From: Palsa-883 sp963847615
GTDB taxonomy: Bacteria; Pseudomonadota; Alphaproteobacteria; Acetobacterales; Acetobacteraceae
Direction: 5' to 3'
Assembly: GCA_963847615.1 (NCBI GenBank)
Contig: CAWKAN010000034.1
Coordinates: 1 to 27,753, forward strand
DNA: 27,753 nt
The translations under genes were made by a program, and so were the position numbers. Position 1 is the first letter of the stretch; each line of letters begins with the position of its first letter. Below the pieces are notes generated by a model. It saw only the letters and a list, made by a program, of their open reading frames with translations. It did no database searches and was not told where the DNA came from. Below are positions 6,768 to 15,662 of the stretch, piece by piece.

Positions 6768-6823
6768 GGGGCAACGCCCCCTGGCGGGGTCCGGGGCGGA
6801 GCCCCGGCCTTGCTTGCTGCGAT
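6768..6823. repeat. Right end of palindromic repeat copy 1, beyond the IS
   Basis: GGGGCAACGCCCCCTGGCGG and the following GGGGCGGAGCCCC hairpin repeat the right ends of the copies at 11.55 and 17.38 kb. The final CTTGCTTGCTGCGAT is the reverse complement of the left border at 5115-5130 with one change, so it is the other arm of the same inverted repeat. Confidence 0.8.
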
Positions 6824-6896
6824 CGCGCAGCGGCGTGGTGGCAGGGGTGGTGTCGGGGCGGTATGGTGGGTGTTTCGTCAAGTGAATGGGGCATGC

Positions 6897-8090
6897 ATGT
6901 CGCACAGTTTGGCCAACGATCCGACCACCGTCATTCGTCTGGCGACCGAGCGGATCGAGCCTGGCCTGATCGAAATTCGTCGCGACATCCACGCGCATCC
7001 CGAGCTGGGATTTGAGGAGCTGCGCACGGCCGGCGTGGTGGCGCGCGAGTTGACGCGGCTGGGGATTCCGCACCGGACCGGCATCGGCAAGACCGGCGTG
7101 GTCGCGCTGATCGAGGGCGGGCGACCCGGCAAGGTGTTGGCGATCCGCGCCGACATGGACGCGCTACCGATCGAGGAACGGACCGGCCTGGCCTTCGCCA
7201 GCAAGACGCCGGGCCTGATGCATGCGTGCGGGCATGACATTCACACGACGACGTTGCTGGGCGTCGCGGCGGTGCTGAAGGATTTGGCGCCGCAGCTTGC
7301 CGGCACGGTGAAGCTGGTGTTCCAGCCGGCCGAGGAGGGCGTCGGCGGCATGCGCGCGATGCTGGCCGACGGGCTGCTGGAGGGGCCGCGGATCGACCTG
7401 GCGCTGGGCTTCCACAACCACCCCGACCTGCCAGTGGGCCGGTTCGGCTATGTCCACGGCGCCGCGCTGGCCGCCGCCGATCGTTTCGATATCGTGGTAC
7501 ACGGCCGCTCCGGCCACGCTGCCTGGCCGCACGTGACGGTCGATCCCCTGGTCGCCGCGGCGGCGCTGGTCGGGCAGTTGCAGACCGTCGTTTCGCGCGA
7601 GCTGCCGCCGATGTACCCCGCCGTGGTGACGGTGGGCATGATCCAGGGCGGCACCACCTACAACATCATTCCGGATTCCTGCGCGATCAAGGGGACCGTG
7701 CGCACGCTGCATGCCGAGGCGCGCGATCTCGCCGAGGCGGCGATCGCCCGGCTGGCGGCGGGGATCGCGGCCGGCATGCGCGTCACCTGCGCGGTCAACT
7801 ACCGCCGCGGCGTGCCGTCCCTGGTGAACGACGATCGGGTGCTGGAGCCGACGGTCGCCGCGGTGCGCAAGCAGTTCGGCGACGTGGCCGACGAGGGCCA
7901 GCCCAGCCTGGGCGGCGAGGATTTTGCGTTGCTGTCGGCGCTGGTCCCGGGGTTCCAGTTGCGGGTCGGCTCCGGTGCGCCGGGCCGCGCCGACAAGCTG
8001 CACAACTCCGACTACCAGCCGGACGAGCGCTGCATCGGCCTCGGCGTGCAGGCGCTGTCGCGCGCGGCGCTGGAGATTCTCGCCCCATGA
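6897..8090 (+). CDS. M20 family metallo-amidohydrolase (hippurate hydrolase/N-acyl amino acid hydrolase type)
   Basis: A 397-residue protein starting M-S-H-S-L-A at 6897; the frame is open further upstream through the IS, but that is not coding. It has the M20D fold: R-R-D-I-H-A-H-P-E-L-G (28-38), A-D-M-D-A-L-P (85-91), the metal-binding H-A-C-G-H-D-I-H (109-116; C111 and H113), P-A-E-E-G (144-148), H173/H175 (G-F-H-N-H) and the late L-G-G-E-D-F-A. It hydrolyses an N-acyl or amide bond with a divalent metal in the cytoplasm; the substrate cannot be read. Its stop overlaps the start of the next gene (ATGA), so the two are translated together. Only GGGG serves as a ribosome binding site. Confidence 0.9.
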   Translation: MSHSLANDPTTVIRLATERIEPGLIEIRRDIHAHPELGFEELRTAGVVARELTRLGIPHRTGIGKTGVVALIEGGRPGKVLAIRADMDALPIEERTGLAFASKTPGLMHACGHDIHTTTLLGVAAVLKDLAPQLAGTVKLVFQPAEEGVGGMRAMLADGLLEGPRIDLALGFHNHPDLPVGRFGYVHGAALAAADRFDIVVHGRSGHAAWPHVTVDPLVAAAALVGQLQTVVSRELPPMYPAVVTVGMIQGGTTYNIIPDSCAIKGTVRTLHAEARDLAEAAIARLAAGIAAGMRVTCAVNYRRGVPSLVNDDRVLEPTVAAVRKQFGDVADEGQPSLGGEDFALLSALVPGFQLRVGSGAPGRADKLHNSDYQPDERCIGLGVQALSRAALEILAP

Positions 8091-9064
8091 GGATCTGCGT
8101 CTTCGGCGCCGGTGCGGTCGGCGGCTATCTGGCGGGGTTCCTGGCGCGCGGCGGGGCCGAGGTGTCCGTCGTCGCGCGTGGCGCGCACCTGGCGGCGATC
8201 CGCGCCGACGGGCTGCGCGTGGAGACGCCGGACGAGGCGCTCACCGTCCGCGTGGCGGCCAGCGACGATCCGGCGGCGCTGGGGTCGCAGGACGCGGTGC
8301 TGGTGACGGTGAAGGCGCCCGGCCTGGCCGAGGTGGCAACGCGGATCGGGGCGCTGCTGGGGCCGCAGACGACGGTGGCGTTCGTGATGAACGGGATTCC
8401 GTGGTGGTATTTCCACGGCCTTGGCGGCTCGCGCGACGGTGAGGCAATTCCGCTGCTCGATCCCGGCGGAGGGCTGGCGCGTTCGGTGGGGGCACGGCGG
8501 GCGATCGGCGGGGTGTTCTGGCCGGCCTGCTCGGTGCCGCGGCCCGGGGTGGTGCGGCTGCTGACCGGGGCCGGGCGCGGCACGGTGTTCGGGGAGCCGG
8601 ATGGGGCGGCCTCGGCGCGGCTGCAGGCGTTGGCCGGGGCGTTCCGCGCGGCCGGCCTGCCGGTGACGCTGAGCGATCGGATCCGTGCACTGATCTGGCA
8701 GAAGCTGGTGTTCAACCTGAGCGCCGGGCCGCTGTGCGTGCTGACCGAGGCCGCGGTGCGGGCGACGCAGGCCGAGCCGGCGCTGGTTGCGGCGTCGCGC
8801 GCGCTGTTGCACGAGGCGCTGGCGCTGGCCGCGGCAATGGGCTTCCCGGTCGCGCTGGACATCGATCAGGTGGTGGCGACGAACCGCCGGCTCGCCCATC
8901 GGCCGAGCATTCTGCAGGACCTGGAGGCCGGGCGGGGGATGGAGATCGACGCGCTGTATTCGGTGCCGCTGCAGATGGCACAGGCGGCCGGAGTGGCGAT
9001 GCCGACGCTGGCGGCGCTGGCCGGGCTGATCCGGGTGAAGGCGCGGGGGCGCGGCCTGTATTGA
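8087..9064 (+). CDS. Ketopantoate reductase (ApbA/PanE) family oxidoreductase
   Basis: A 325-residue protein with the N-terminal NADPH-binding loop G7-A-G-A-V-G-G (6-14), the N-G-I-P-W-W-Y-F segment (about 105-112) usual in this subfamily, the catalytic-lysine helix I-W-Q-K-L-V-F-N (about 204-211), and S-I-L-Q-D ... G-R-G-M-E-I-D (about 281-295) that lines the active site. It reduces a 2-keto acid with NADPH; 2-dehydropantoate is the reference substrate, but many proteobacteria have several paralogues with other substrates. The ATGA overlap with the amidohydrolase suggests a shared catabolic or amino-acid pathway rather than coenzyme A synthesis, hence no gene symbol is given. Confidence 0.85.
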   Translation: MRICVFGAGAVGGYLAGFLARGGAEVSVVARGAHLAAIRADGLRVETPDEALTVRVAASDDPAALGSQDAVLVTVKAPGLAEVATRIGALLGPQTTVAFVMNGIPWWYFHGLGGSRDGEAIPLLDPGGGLARSVGARRAIGGVFWPACSVPRPGVVRLLTGAGRGTVFGEPDGAASARLQALAGAFRAAGLPVTLSDRIRALIWQKLVFNLSAGPLCVLTEAAVRATQAEPALVAASRALLHEALALAAAMGFPVALDIDQVVATNRRLAHRPSILQDLEAGRGMEIDALYSVPLQMAQAAGVAMPTLAALAGLIRVKARGRGLY

Positions 9065-9156
9065 GAACTGCGCCCGGACTTCCACGGTTTGACCGCGGCC
9101 GAAGGGTTTTTTTGTTACTGGTTCCGATGCCATTATGCGGGGCACGGCGTAGATAT

Positions 9157-9192
9157 GTTCCGGGTTCGGGGCGGCGCCCCGACCTTGCTTCG
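9157..9192. repeat. Short remnant of the palindromic repeat family
   Basis: GGGTTCGGGGCGGCGCCCCG followed by ACCTTGCTTCG matches the right end of the copy at 17352-17382. The rest of the 298-bp gap 9065-9362 has no gene; it contains a GGCAAGGACC direct repeat (about 9231 and 9286). Confidence 0.6.
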
Positions 9193-9362
9193 TTCACCCG
9201 ATTGCCCTGACCCCCATGGTCCCTTGGGGCGCGGCAAGGACCAAGCCAGCGCCCGCGACAGTGTGAGACATACCGGCCAGGGGGCGGCAAGGACCGGTCC
9301 AGCTTTCCGCGACAACCGGCAAAATCCGGGCTAGGCTCCCGACGTCACGGCGGAGGCGCAAG

Positions 9363-10274
9363 ATGGAACCCGAGCTTGTCCCCTACTCGCCGATCCTGCA
9401 TCGCCCGAAGCTGCGCTGGCCGGACGACGCGCGCGTCGCGCTGTGGGTCGTGCCGAACATCGAGCACTACGAATACCTCCCGGCCTTCGTGCGCACGCGC
9501 GATCCCTGGCCGCGCTCGCCGCATCCCGACGTGCTCGGCTACAGCCAGCGCGACTACGGCAACCGCGTCGGCCTGTGGCGGCTGTTCGAGCTGACCGACG
9601 CGCTGGGCATCCGTTGCACCGTCAGCCTCAGCATGGCGGTGCTGCAGCACTTCCCGGAGATCCTCGGCGCGATGGAACGCGCGGCTGGGAGTACATGTCG
9701 CACGGCATCTACAACACCCGCTACCACTGGGATTTTTCCCCCGACGAAGAGCGCGCCGCGATGGCGGAGTCGCAGGACATCCACCAGCGCCTGACCGGGC
9801 GGCGGCTGCGCGGCTGGTTCAGCCCGGCGATCACCAACACGCTGAACACCTTCGAGCTCGCCGCCGCGTGCCGGCTTCGACTACACCGCCGACCTCTACC
9901 ACGACGACCAGCCGTTCCCGCTGAAGGTGAAGACCGGGCGGCTGCTGTCGATGCCGTACTCGGTGGACCTGAACGACGTGATCCTGCACCGCAGCGGCCA
10001 GGAGGTGGCGGAATTCGCCCGCCAGATCCGCGATCATTTCGACACCGTCTACGCCGAGGGCGCCGAGCAGGGCCGCGTCATGTGCATCGCGCTGCACCCG
10101 TTCTGGGTCGGCCAGCCGCACCGCCTGCGCGCCGTCCGCGCGGCACTGGAATACATCCTGTCGCACCCCGGCGTCTGGCTGGCCACCGCCGGGGCGATCA
10201 CCGACTGGTTCAACGCCCAGCACCTGCCGCTGATCGAGGCGCACCTCGCGGCGCGGGAGGCGGCCAATGGCTGA
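9363..10274 (+). pseudogene. Polysaccharide deacetylase-like (PuuE/NodB fold) gene 1, two frameshifts
   Basis: Three consecutive frames join into one protein of about 303 residues. Frame A (9363 to about 9680) gives M-E-P-E-L-V-P-Y-S, R-W-P-D-D-A-R-V-A-L-W and S-Q-R-D-Y-G-N-R-V-G. Frame B (to about 9868) gives G-W-E-Y-M-S-H-G-I-Y-N-T-R and G-W-F-S-P-A-I-T-N-T. Frame A again (to 10274) gives A-G-F-D-Y-T-A-D-L-Y-H-D-D-Q-P and I-A-L-H-P-F-W-V-G-Q-P-H-R. One base is missing near 9675-9685 and one extra T lies near 9866-9871. The family includes allantoinase PuuE and chitooligosaccharide deacetylases; the H-G and H-P metal or active-site positions are kept. Either decay or sequence error; the protein sequence is otherwise well conserved. 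The next gene overlaps by eight bases. Confidence 0.8.
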
Positions 10275-11260
10275 CCCGGTTCCCCCCCGCACCGAAGCCG
10301 CAACCCCCGGGCCGGCCAGCCCCACACCATCGGCGCCCGGTCCCGCCGCCACCCCCCCGGTCAACGAGCACCGCCGCCCGGGGATGGACCAGCCGCACCA
10401 CGCCTTCCGCACCCTGGCCGAGGCGCCGCGCTTCGACTGGCCCGACGGCGCGCGCATCGCGCTGACCGTCACCATCGTGCTGGATTACTGGGAACTCGAC
10501 CCGCCCAAGGACGCCAACCGCGACCCGCGCATCGTCTCGCCGCTGGGCAGGTTCTTCCCCGACTGGCTGACCTGGAGCCAGCGCGAATACGGTGCGCGCG
10601 TCGGCATCTTCCGCCTGCTCGACGTGCTGGACCGGTTCGCCCTGACGCCCAGCGTGGCGCTCGGCGCCGCCGCTGCCGTCCGCTACCCCGAACTGGTCGA
10701 CGAACTGACCCGGCGCAACGCCTGCTTCATGGCGCACGGCACCCACGCCACGCGCCGCATCACCAGCCGGATGACCGAGGCCGAGGAACGCGCCTATATC
10801 GGCGCCAGCCGCGACGCCGTGCGCGCCGCCACCGGCGAGGCCGCCAACCGGCTGGTGCGGCCAGGATTTCTCCGAATCCGACCCGCACGCCGGCGCTGCT
10901 GGCCGAGGCGGGCTTCAGCTACACCACCGATTGGGCGAGCGACGACCGGCCCTTTCTGCTCGGCCCCTACCACCGCCACAGCCTGGTCGCCCTGCCGCCG
11001 CAGCCGGAATGGAACGACCTGGAGTGCATGTGGCTGCGCCGCGTCACGCCGCCGGTCTGGGCCGACGGCATCGTCGAGGCCTTCGCCGTGCTGCACGCGG
11101 AAGGCGGCGCCGCCTTCAACCTCACGCTGCACCCTTGGATCGCCGGCCAGGCGCACCGCATCCGCTGGCTGCACGCCGCCCTGACCGGCGTGCTCGGCCG
11201 GCCGGGCGATCTGGCGCACCACCACCGACACCCTGGCCACGCGCGCGCGCGCGCAGCTCT
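10267..11260 (+). pseudogene. Polysaccharide deacetylase-like gene 2, about three frameshifts
   Basis: Starts at ATG 10267 with GGGAGG six bases before it, overlapping the stop of gene 1; ATG 10384 (M-D-Q-P-H-H-A-F) is an alternative that drops a Pro/Ala-rich leader. Conserved pieces: F-D-W-P-D-G-A-R-I-A-L-T, S-Q-R-E-Y-G-A-R-V-G-I-F-R, C-F-M-A-H-G-T-H, then after extra C bases near 10847 and 10882: G-W-C-G-Q-D-F-S-E-S and A-G-F-S-Y-T-T-D-W, and L-T-L-H-P-W-I-A-G-Q-A-H-R. A further shift near 11210 gives W-R-T-T-T-D-T-L-A-T and a stop at 11258. It is a paralogue of gene 1, and the two genes would have formed one translationally coupled unit, perhaps two subunits. The stop abuts palindromic repeat copy 2. 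Confidence 0.75.
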
Positions 11261-11564
11261 GAGCCGAAGCAAGGCTGGGGCTTCGCCCCAGACCCCACCA
11301 AGGGGCGCTGCCCCTTGGAACCCCGCCAAGGGCGGAGCCCTTGGAACCCTTCACTGGGAGTGGGCGAGGGGAAGGGGGTGTGTGGGCCGGGTGCCGGTGC
11401 CGGCCGTCATGACGGCCGGCACCCGGCCCACACACCCCCTCCCCCTCACCCACTCCCAGTCATGGAGTCCAGAGGCTCCGCCTCTGGTGGGGGTCCCAAT
11501 GGTACCATGGGGGGCAAAGCCCCCTGGCGGGGTCTGGGGCGGAGCCCCAGCCTTGCTGCGGCTC
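11259..11564. repeat. Palindromic repeat element, copy 2
   Basis: The core 11355-11458 is centred at 11409/11410 (CGGCCGTCA/TGACGGCCG), with arms of about 50 bp that match except for two mismatches and a six-base GGTGCC unit present only in the left arm. Outside it are the family's nested hairpins. The outermost AGCAAGGCTGGGGC on the left is mirrored by GCCCCAGCCTTGCT on the right, and GAGCCG next to it is mirrored too. The core sequence differs from copies 1 and 3. Confidence 0.85.
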
Positions 11565-11909
11565 GTCCGGGCCGCCTCGGCGACCGGTGGTCACGGAAAC
11601 GTTATCGCGTTATGGTTGTACCTAGCGAATGAACTCTAGCCTGTCAGGTATCTCCGACCGGCTGCGAAAGGCCGGGATGCCCCTTGCGTTGCTGGCAGGC
11701 CCGCGGGCTCGGCCGGTCTGCGACGACCTCGTGGGAACGTGCCGCCAACGCCTGAGCCCGCACCGTGGCCGGTCGCCATCACGCCTTGCGCGCAGACGGG
11801 AGGGGGCCGGGGCAGACTGAGTGGTGGGCCCCTCCCTTGTCCGAACCTCGGCAAGGGGTGGTTCCATCGTCCCTGGCCGTGCCGACCGACAACAGAGCAA
11901 AGCCTCCCG
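11565..11909. other. Non-coding gap before the hybrid histidine kinase
   Basis: About 345 bp with no convincing gene; the open frame running in from upstream lacks a ribosome site and has low-complexity translation. The promoter of the kinase gene should lie here, but no clear boxes were recognised. Confidence 0.5.
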
Positions 11910-14900
11910 ATGGATGACCCCACCGCCGATCCTCGTCCGGACGTGCCGCGCGAAGGAGACCCGGACGCGATGCCACGGCCCGACGCGGTGCGGCGGCGGA
12001 CGCGACGGCAAATTGCCGTCATTCTCACCATCGGCGCGTGCGTCATCGTCTTGCTGTGGCTGAGCATCGTCGGGTTGATCGAGACCGAACGCGACGCCGC
12101 CGTCAACCACGCCCGCGCTGAGGCCAACAACCTGAGCGCGGCCTTCCAGCAGGAGGTGGCCGGCAAGCTCGACGCGATCGGCCACGCCATGGACGTCGTC
12201 ACCGCCGGGATGCGGGCCAACCGCGGCTTCGACATCTACGCCTGGGCGCACGACAATCCGCTGCTCGCCGCCACCGCGACCGCGAACGCGGTGCAGTCGG
12301 CGGTGATCCTTTCCCCCGACGGCAAACTGTTGTCCACCACCGTGGCGCCGCATCGCGGGCCGGTGGATCTGAGCGACCGCAGGTATTTCCGCGTCCAACT
12401 GGAGCCAAACCCGCCGCGGACCTACATCAGCCAAACGATCCGTGGGCGGCTTTCCGGCCTGCCCGGCATCCATGTCTCGCGGCGCGTGACCGCGCAGGAC
12501 GGCAGGCTGCTCGGGGTGATCGCCTTCAGCCTCGCGCCGAGCCACCTGACAACCCTGCACACGGAGGTCGATCTCGGCCCGCACGGCTATCTGACGTTGA
12601 TCGGGTCCGACCAGATCATCCGCGCCCGCTTCGGCGCCGACAGCCCCGACGGCACGTTGGGCGCCGGGGAACGCGTGCCACCGCTGCCCGCCCGGACCGG
12701 CGCAGCCACCTCGGCCCTCAGCTTCGTTCGGACCTCCGCGGTCGATCACGTCAGCCGCCTGTACAGTGTCCGCGACGTTGCCGGCTACCCGCTCCATGTC
12801 GGCGTCGGGTTCGATCTGGCGCAGGTCCTGCAAACGGCCGGGGCCCACGCCAGGCGGATCGAGGCGATCGGCTTGCTCGCGACCTTGATGCTGGGCGGCC
12901 TGGCCGCGCTGCTGATCGGCGAAATCCGCCGCCGCGCCGATCGCGAACTGGCACTGGGCGACGAGCAGGCCAGGCTGGCCGCCGAGATCCGCCAGGGCAG
13001 CCAGGTGCAGGCGCGGCTGCGGGCCAGCGAGGCGCGCCTGCACGCCTTCGCCAAAATGGCGGCCGATTGGTTCTGGGAGCAGGACGCGGAGCTGCGCTTC
13101 GTCTCGATCGGCATCGAATCACCGCTGGTGGTTGGCGGTCGAGGGGCGCGCATTGGCAAACACCGGTGGGAACCGTTCGACACCAGCGAGACACCGGAGC
13201 ACTGGGCGGCGCACAGGCAGGACCTGCTGGACCGCAAGCCGTTCCGGGATTTTCGCTACAGCCGGGTCGGTCTGGACGGCAAGCGCTACCATTTCAGCGT
13301 CAACGGCGATCCGGTCTACGACGAGGCCAACCGGTTTGTCGGCTATCGCGGCACCGGGCGCGACGTCAGCAAGGAGGTCGCGGCCGAGGCGGAATTGCGT
13401 GCGGCCAAGGACCGCGCCGAGCAGGCCGAGACGCTGCTGCGCGACGCCGTGGACAGTATCTCCCAGGGTTTCGTGATCTTCGATCGCGACGATCGCTTCG
13501 TCATGTGCAACGAGGCGTATCAACGGCTGTATCCCGGCAACGCCGCACTCAGGGTTCCGGGAGCGCGGTTCGAGGACCTCGTGCGCAGCACGCTTGCCCA
13601 GGGCGGCTACATCGACGCGCGCGGGCGGGAGGCGGAATGGTTGGCCGAGCGGCTGCGGCGGCACCGGAAAGCCGCAGGCACCTTCGAGCAGAACATGGGC
13701 GACGGGGCCTGGAGCCTGGTCACCGAGCGGCGCATGCAGAATGGCGGCATTGCCATGTTGCGGGTCGACATCTCGGCGCTGAAACAGGCCCAGGCGGCGC
13801 TGCGCGCGAGCGAGGCGCGGCTCGGCCGGGCCCAGGAAATCGCCGGAATCGGCGACTGGGAACTGGATCTGGCGACCGGGCGCTACATCTGGTCGAAGCA
13901 GATGTACCGTATGCGCGGCATCTCCCCGGAGGACATCGAGCCGGATATCGACAATGTCGCGAGGTATGTGCATCGGGACGACTACGCGGGGGTGCGGCGC
14001 TGGATTGCCGATCTGGCCGCCGGCCTCGACCAGGACGCACGCGAAACGCGGATCGTGCGTCCGGACGGCGAAGTGCGCGTGCTGCGCGTCGAAGGGCGCC
14101 CGGAGCGCGGTCCCGACGGCGCAGTCAGCCATCTCGCCGGCACGATGCAGGACATCACCGAACGCCGGCATATCGAGGCGCAGCTCGTGCACGCGCAGAA
14201 GATGGAGGCGATCGGCACCCTCACCGGCGGGATGGCGCACGACTTCAACAACGGGCTTGGCGTCATCATCGGCAACCTCGATCTGCTGGGGGTGCTGATC
14301 AAGGCCGACCGGGACGCCGCGGAACTGTGCGATGAGGCGCGTGACGGGGCGCTGCGCTGCGCCGAACTGATCCGCCGGCTGCTCGCCTTCGCGCGGCGGC
14401 AACCGCTGCAGCCGCAGCGGATCGACGTCAACACGCTGGTCAAGGACACCGCCCGGTTGTTGGGCCGTACGCTCGGCGAGCATGTGGCGCTGCGCCCGAC
14501 GCTCGATGCCACGCTGTGGCCCGCCATGGCGGACCCGGTCCAGTTGGAGGCGGCCCTGGTCAACCTGGCGACCAATGCCCGCGACGCCATGCCGAACGGC
14601 GGGCAGCTCGACATCGTCACCCGGAACACCCACCTCGACGCGCGCTACGCCACGCTGCATCCGGAGGTCACGCCCGGCGCCTACGTGCTGATCGAGGTCA
14701 GCGACACCGGGGCCGGCATCGCACCGGACATCCTGGATCGCATCTTCGAGCCGTTCTTCACCACCAAGGGCGCCGGCCGGGGAACCGGTCTCGGCCTGTC
14801 GATGGTGTTTGGCTTCGTCAAGCAGTCGGGCGGCCACCTGGCGGTCTACAGCGAGCCGGGCCGCGGCAGCACGTTCCGCCTCTATCTGCCGCGCGCCCAA

Positions 14901-15398
14901 GGGGCGGATGACCAGGTGGCGGATGGCCAGGAAGGCGACGGGACGAATGGGGCCGCGCAGCGTCCGGTGGTGGGGGGCGACGAGACGGTGCTGGTGGTCG
15001 AGGACAATGCGCACCTGCGCCGGGCGACGGCGCAGCAATTGAGCGGGCTCGGCTACCGCGTGTTCGAGACCGAGGACGCCGAGGCGGCGTTGCGGGTGCT
15101 GGCCGCGGAGACCGCGATCGATCTGCTGTTCACCGATGTGGTGATGCCCGGCGCGGCGAACGGGATCGACCTGGCGCACCAGGCGGTCGGGCTGCGCGCC
15201 GGAGTGCGGGTTCTGCTTACGTCGGGGTTCGCCGCGGTGGGCGCCCAGGATCGGCGGGCCGGCACCGCCGGGTTTCGGTTGCTGGGCAAGCCGTACGGCC
15301 ACGCGGAGCTGGCCCGCGCGGTGCGCGAGGCGCTGGACGGGCCGGACCAAAGACTGCCCGGACACGGCGCGGCACACGGCGCGGGATACGGCACCTGA
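11910..15398 (+). CDS. Membrane hybrid sensor histidine kinase (Cache-like sensor, 3 PAS, HisKA, HATPase, REC)
   Basis: A 1162-residue protein; the start at 11910 (M-D-D-P-T-A-D) precedes a short cytoplasmic leader, although its ribosome site is weak and the frame is open upstream. Order: membrane segment about 35-57; extracytoplasmic double-Cache-like region 60-310; second membrane segment about 318-338; PAS regions about 379-490 (A-D-W-F-W-E-Q-D), 509-625 (I-S-Q-G-F-V-I-F-D-R-D-D) and 640-755 (I-G-D-W-E-L-D); HisKA with His777 in G-G-M-A-H-D-F-N-N; HATPase with N-L-A-T-N-A-R-D-A-M, D-T-G-A-G-I and G-T-G-L-G-L-S; a C-terminal receiver with V-V-E-D-N, phospho-acceptor Asp1076 (L-F-T-D-V-V-M-P-G) and G-K-P-Y. 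It senses a periplasmic small ligand and phosphorylates its own REC. A REC-EAL-HTH gene follows 264 bp downstream and is the likely output. Confidence 0.92.
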   Translation: MDDPTADPRPDVPREGDPDAMPRPDAVRRRTRRQIAVILTIGACVIVLLWLSIVGLIETERDAAVNHARAEANNLSAAFQQEVAGKLDAIGHAMDVVTAGMRANRGFDIYAWAHDNPLLAATATANAVQSAVILSPDGKLLSTTVAPHRGPVDLSDRRYFRVQLEPNPPRTYISQTIRGRLSGLPGIHVSRRVTAQDGRLLGVIAFSLAPSHLTTLHTEVDLGPHGYLTLIGSDQIIRARFGADSPDGTLGAGERVPPLPARTGAATSALSFVRTSAVDHVSRLYSVRDVAGYPLHVGVGFDLAQVLQTAGAHARRIEAIGLLATLMLGGLAALLIGEIRRRADRELALGDEQARLAAEIRQGSQVQARLRASEARLHAFAKMAADWFWEQDAELRFVSIGIESPLVVGGRGARIGKHRWEPFDTSETPEHWAAHRQDLLDRKPFRDFRYSRVGLDGKRYHFSVNGDPVYDEANRFVGYRGTGRDVSKEVAAEAELRAAKDRAEQAETLLRDAVDSISQGFVIFDRDDRFVMCNEAYQRLYPGNAALRVPGARFEDLVRSTLAQGGYIDARGREAEWLAERLRRHRKAAGTFEQNMGDGAWSLVTERRMQNGGIAMLRVDISALKQAQAALRASEARLGRAQEIAGIGDWELDLATGRYIWSKQMYRMRGISPEDIEPDIDNVARYVHRDDYAGVRRWIADLAAGLDQDARETRIVRPDGEVRVLRVEGRPERGPDGAVSHLAGTMQDITERRHIEAQLVHAQKMEAIGTLTGGMAHDFNNGLGVIIGNLDLLGVLIKADRDAAELCDEARDGALRCAELIRRLLAFARRQPLQPQRIDVNTLVKDTARLLGRTLGEHVALRPTLDATLWPAMADPVQLEAALVNLATNARDAMPNGGQLDIVTRNTHLDARYATLHPEVTPGAYVLIEVSDTGAGIAPDILDRIFEPFFTTKGAGRGTGLGLSMVFGFVKQSGGHLAVYSEPGRGSTFRLYLPRAQGADDQVADGQEGDGTNGAAQRPVVGGDETVLVVEDNAHLRRATAQQLSGLGYRVFETEDAEAALRVLAAETAIDLLFTDVVMPGAANGIDLAHQAVGLRAGVRVLLTSGFAAVGAQDRRAGTAGFRLLGKPYGHAELARAVREALDGPDQRLPGHGAAHGAGYGT

Positions 15399-15457
15399 CA
15401 TGGCGCCTGACATGGCACCCGGCACGGCGGCTGACATGGCGGCGGACATGGCGCACC
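15388..15457. repeat. Imperfect tandem GACATGGC repeats after the kinase gene
   Basis: GACATGGCGCCT, GACATGGCACCC, GACATGGCGGCG and GACATGGCGCAC follow each other over about 65 bp, starting at the stop codon of the histidine kinase; similar GGACACGGCGCGG units occur just before the stop (15359-15385). No function is apparent. Confidence 0.6.
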
Positions 15458-15662
15458 CGGCGACGCTTTGGCCTACCATCAACCGGGCGAACCGACGCCA
15501 CTTGGGTCGGTTCGCGCGATTGCTGCCACGCCGGGCGGTCCCTTGGAGCAGGCGAGACGCCGCGCGCCCTGGCAAGGCTCCGACCAGCCGTGCGATGAAG
15601 CGGCGACCTGTCAACCATTCGGGCCGCTTACCTGTTGATCCGGCCACCACCGCGGTGACGCC

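Larger units (their letters stand above)
5363..6780. mobile_element. IS4-type insertion sequence inside palindromic repeat copy 1
   Basis: A perfect 29-bp inverted repeat bounds it (5363-5391 and 6752-6780). The inner 16 bases (ATACGCATCAGGATAA on the left) look like the IS terminal repeat. The outer 13 bases are GGGGCGTTGCCCC on the left and its reverse complement on the right, sequence that also belongs to the palindromic repeat family. The likely IS proper is therefore 5376-6767. No plain direct target duplication was found; the flanks are inverted rather than direct. It carries one transposase gene on the minus strand. Confidence 0.8.
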
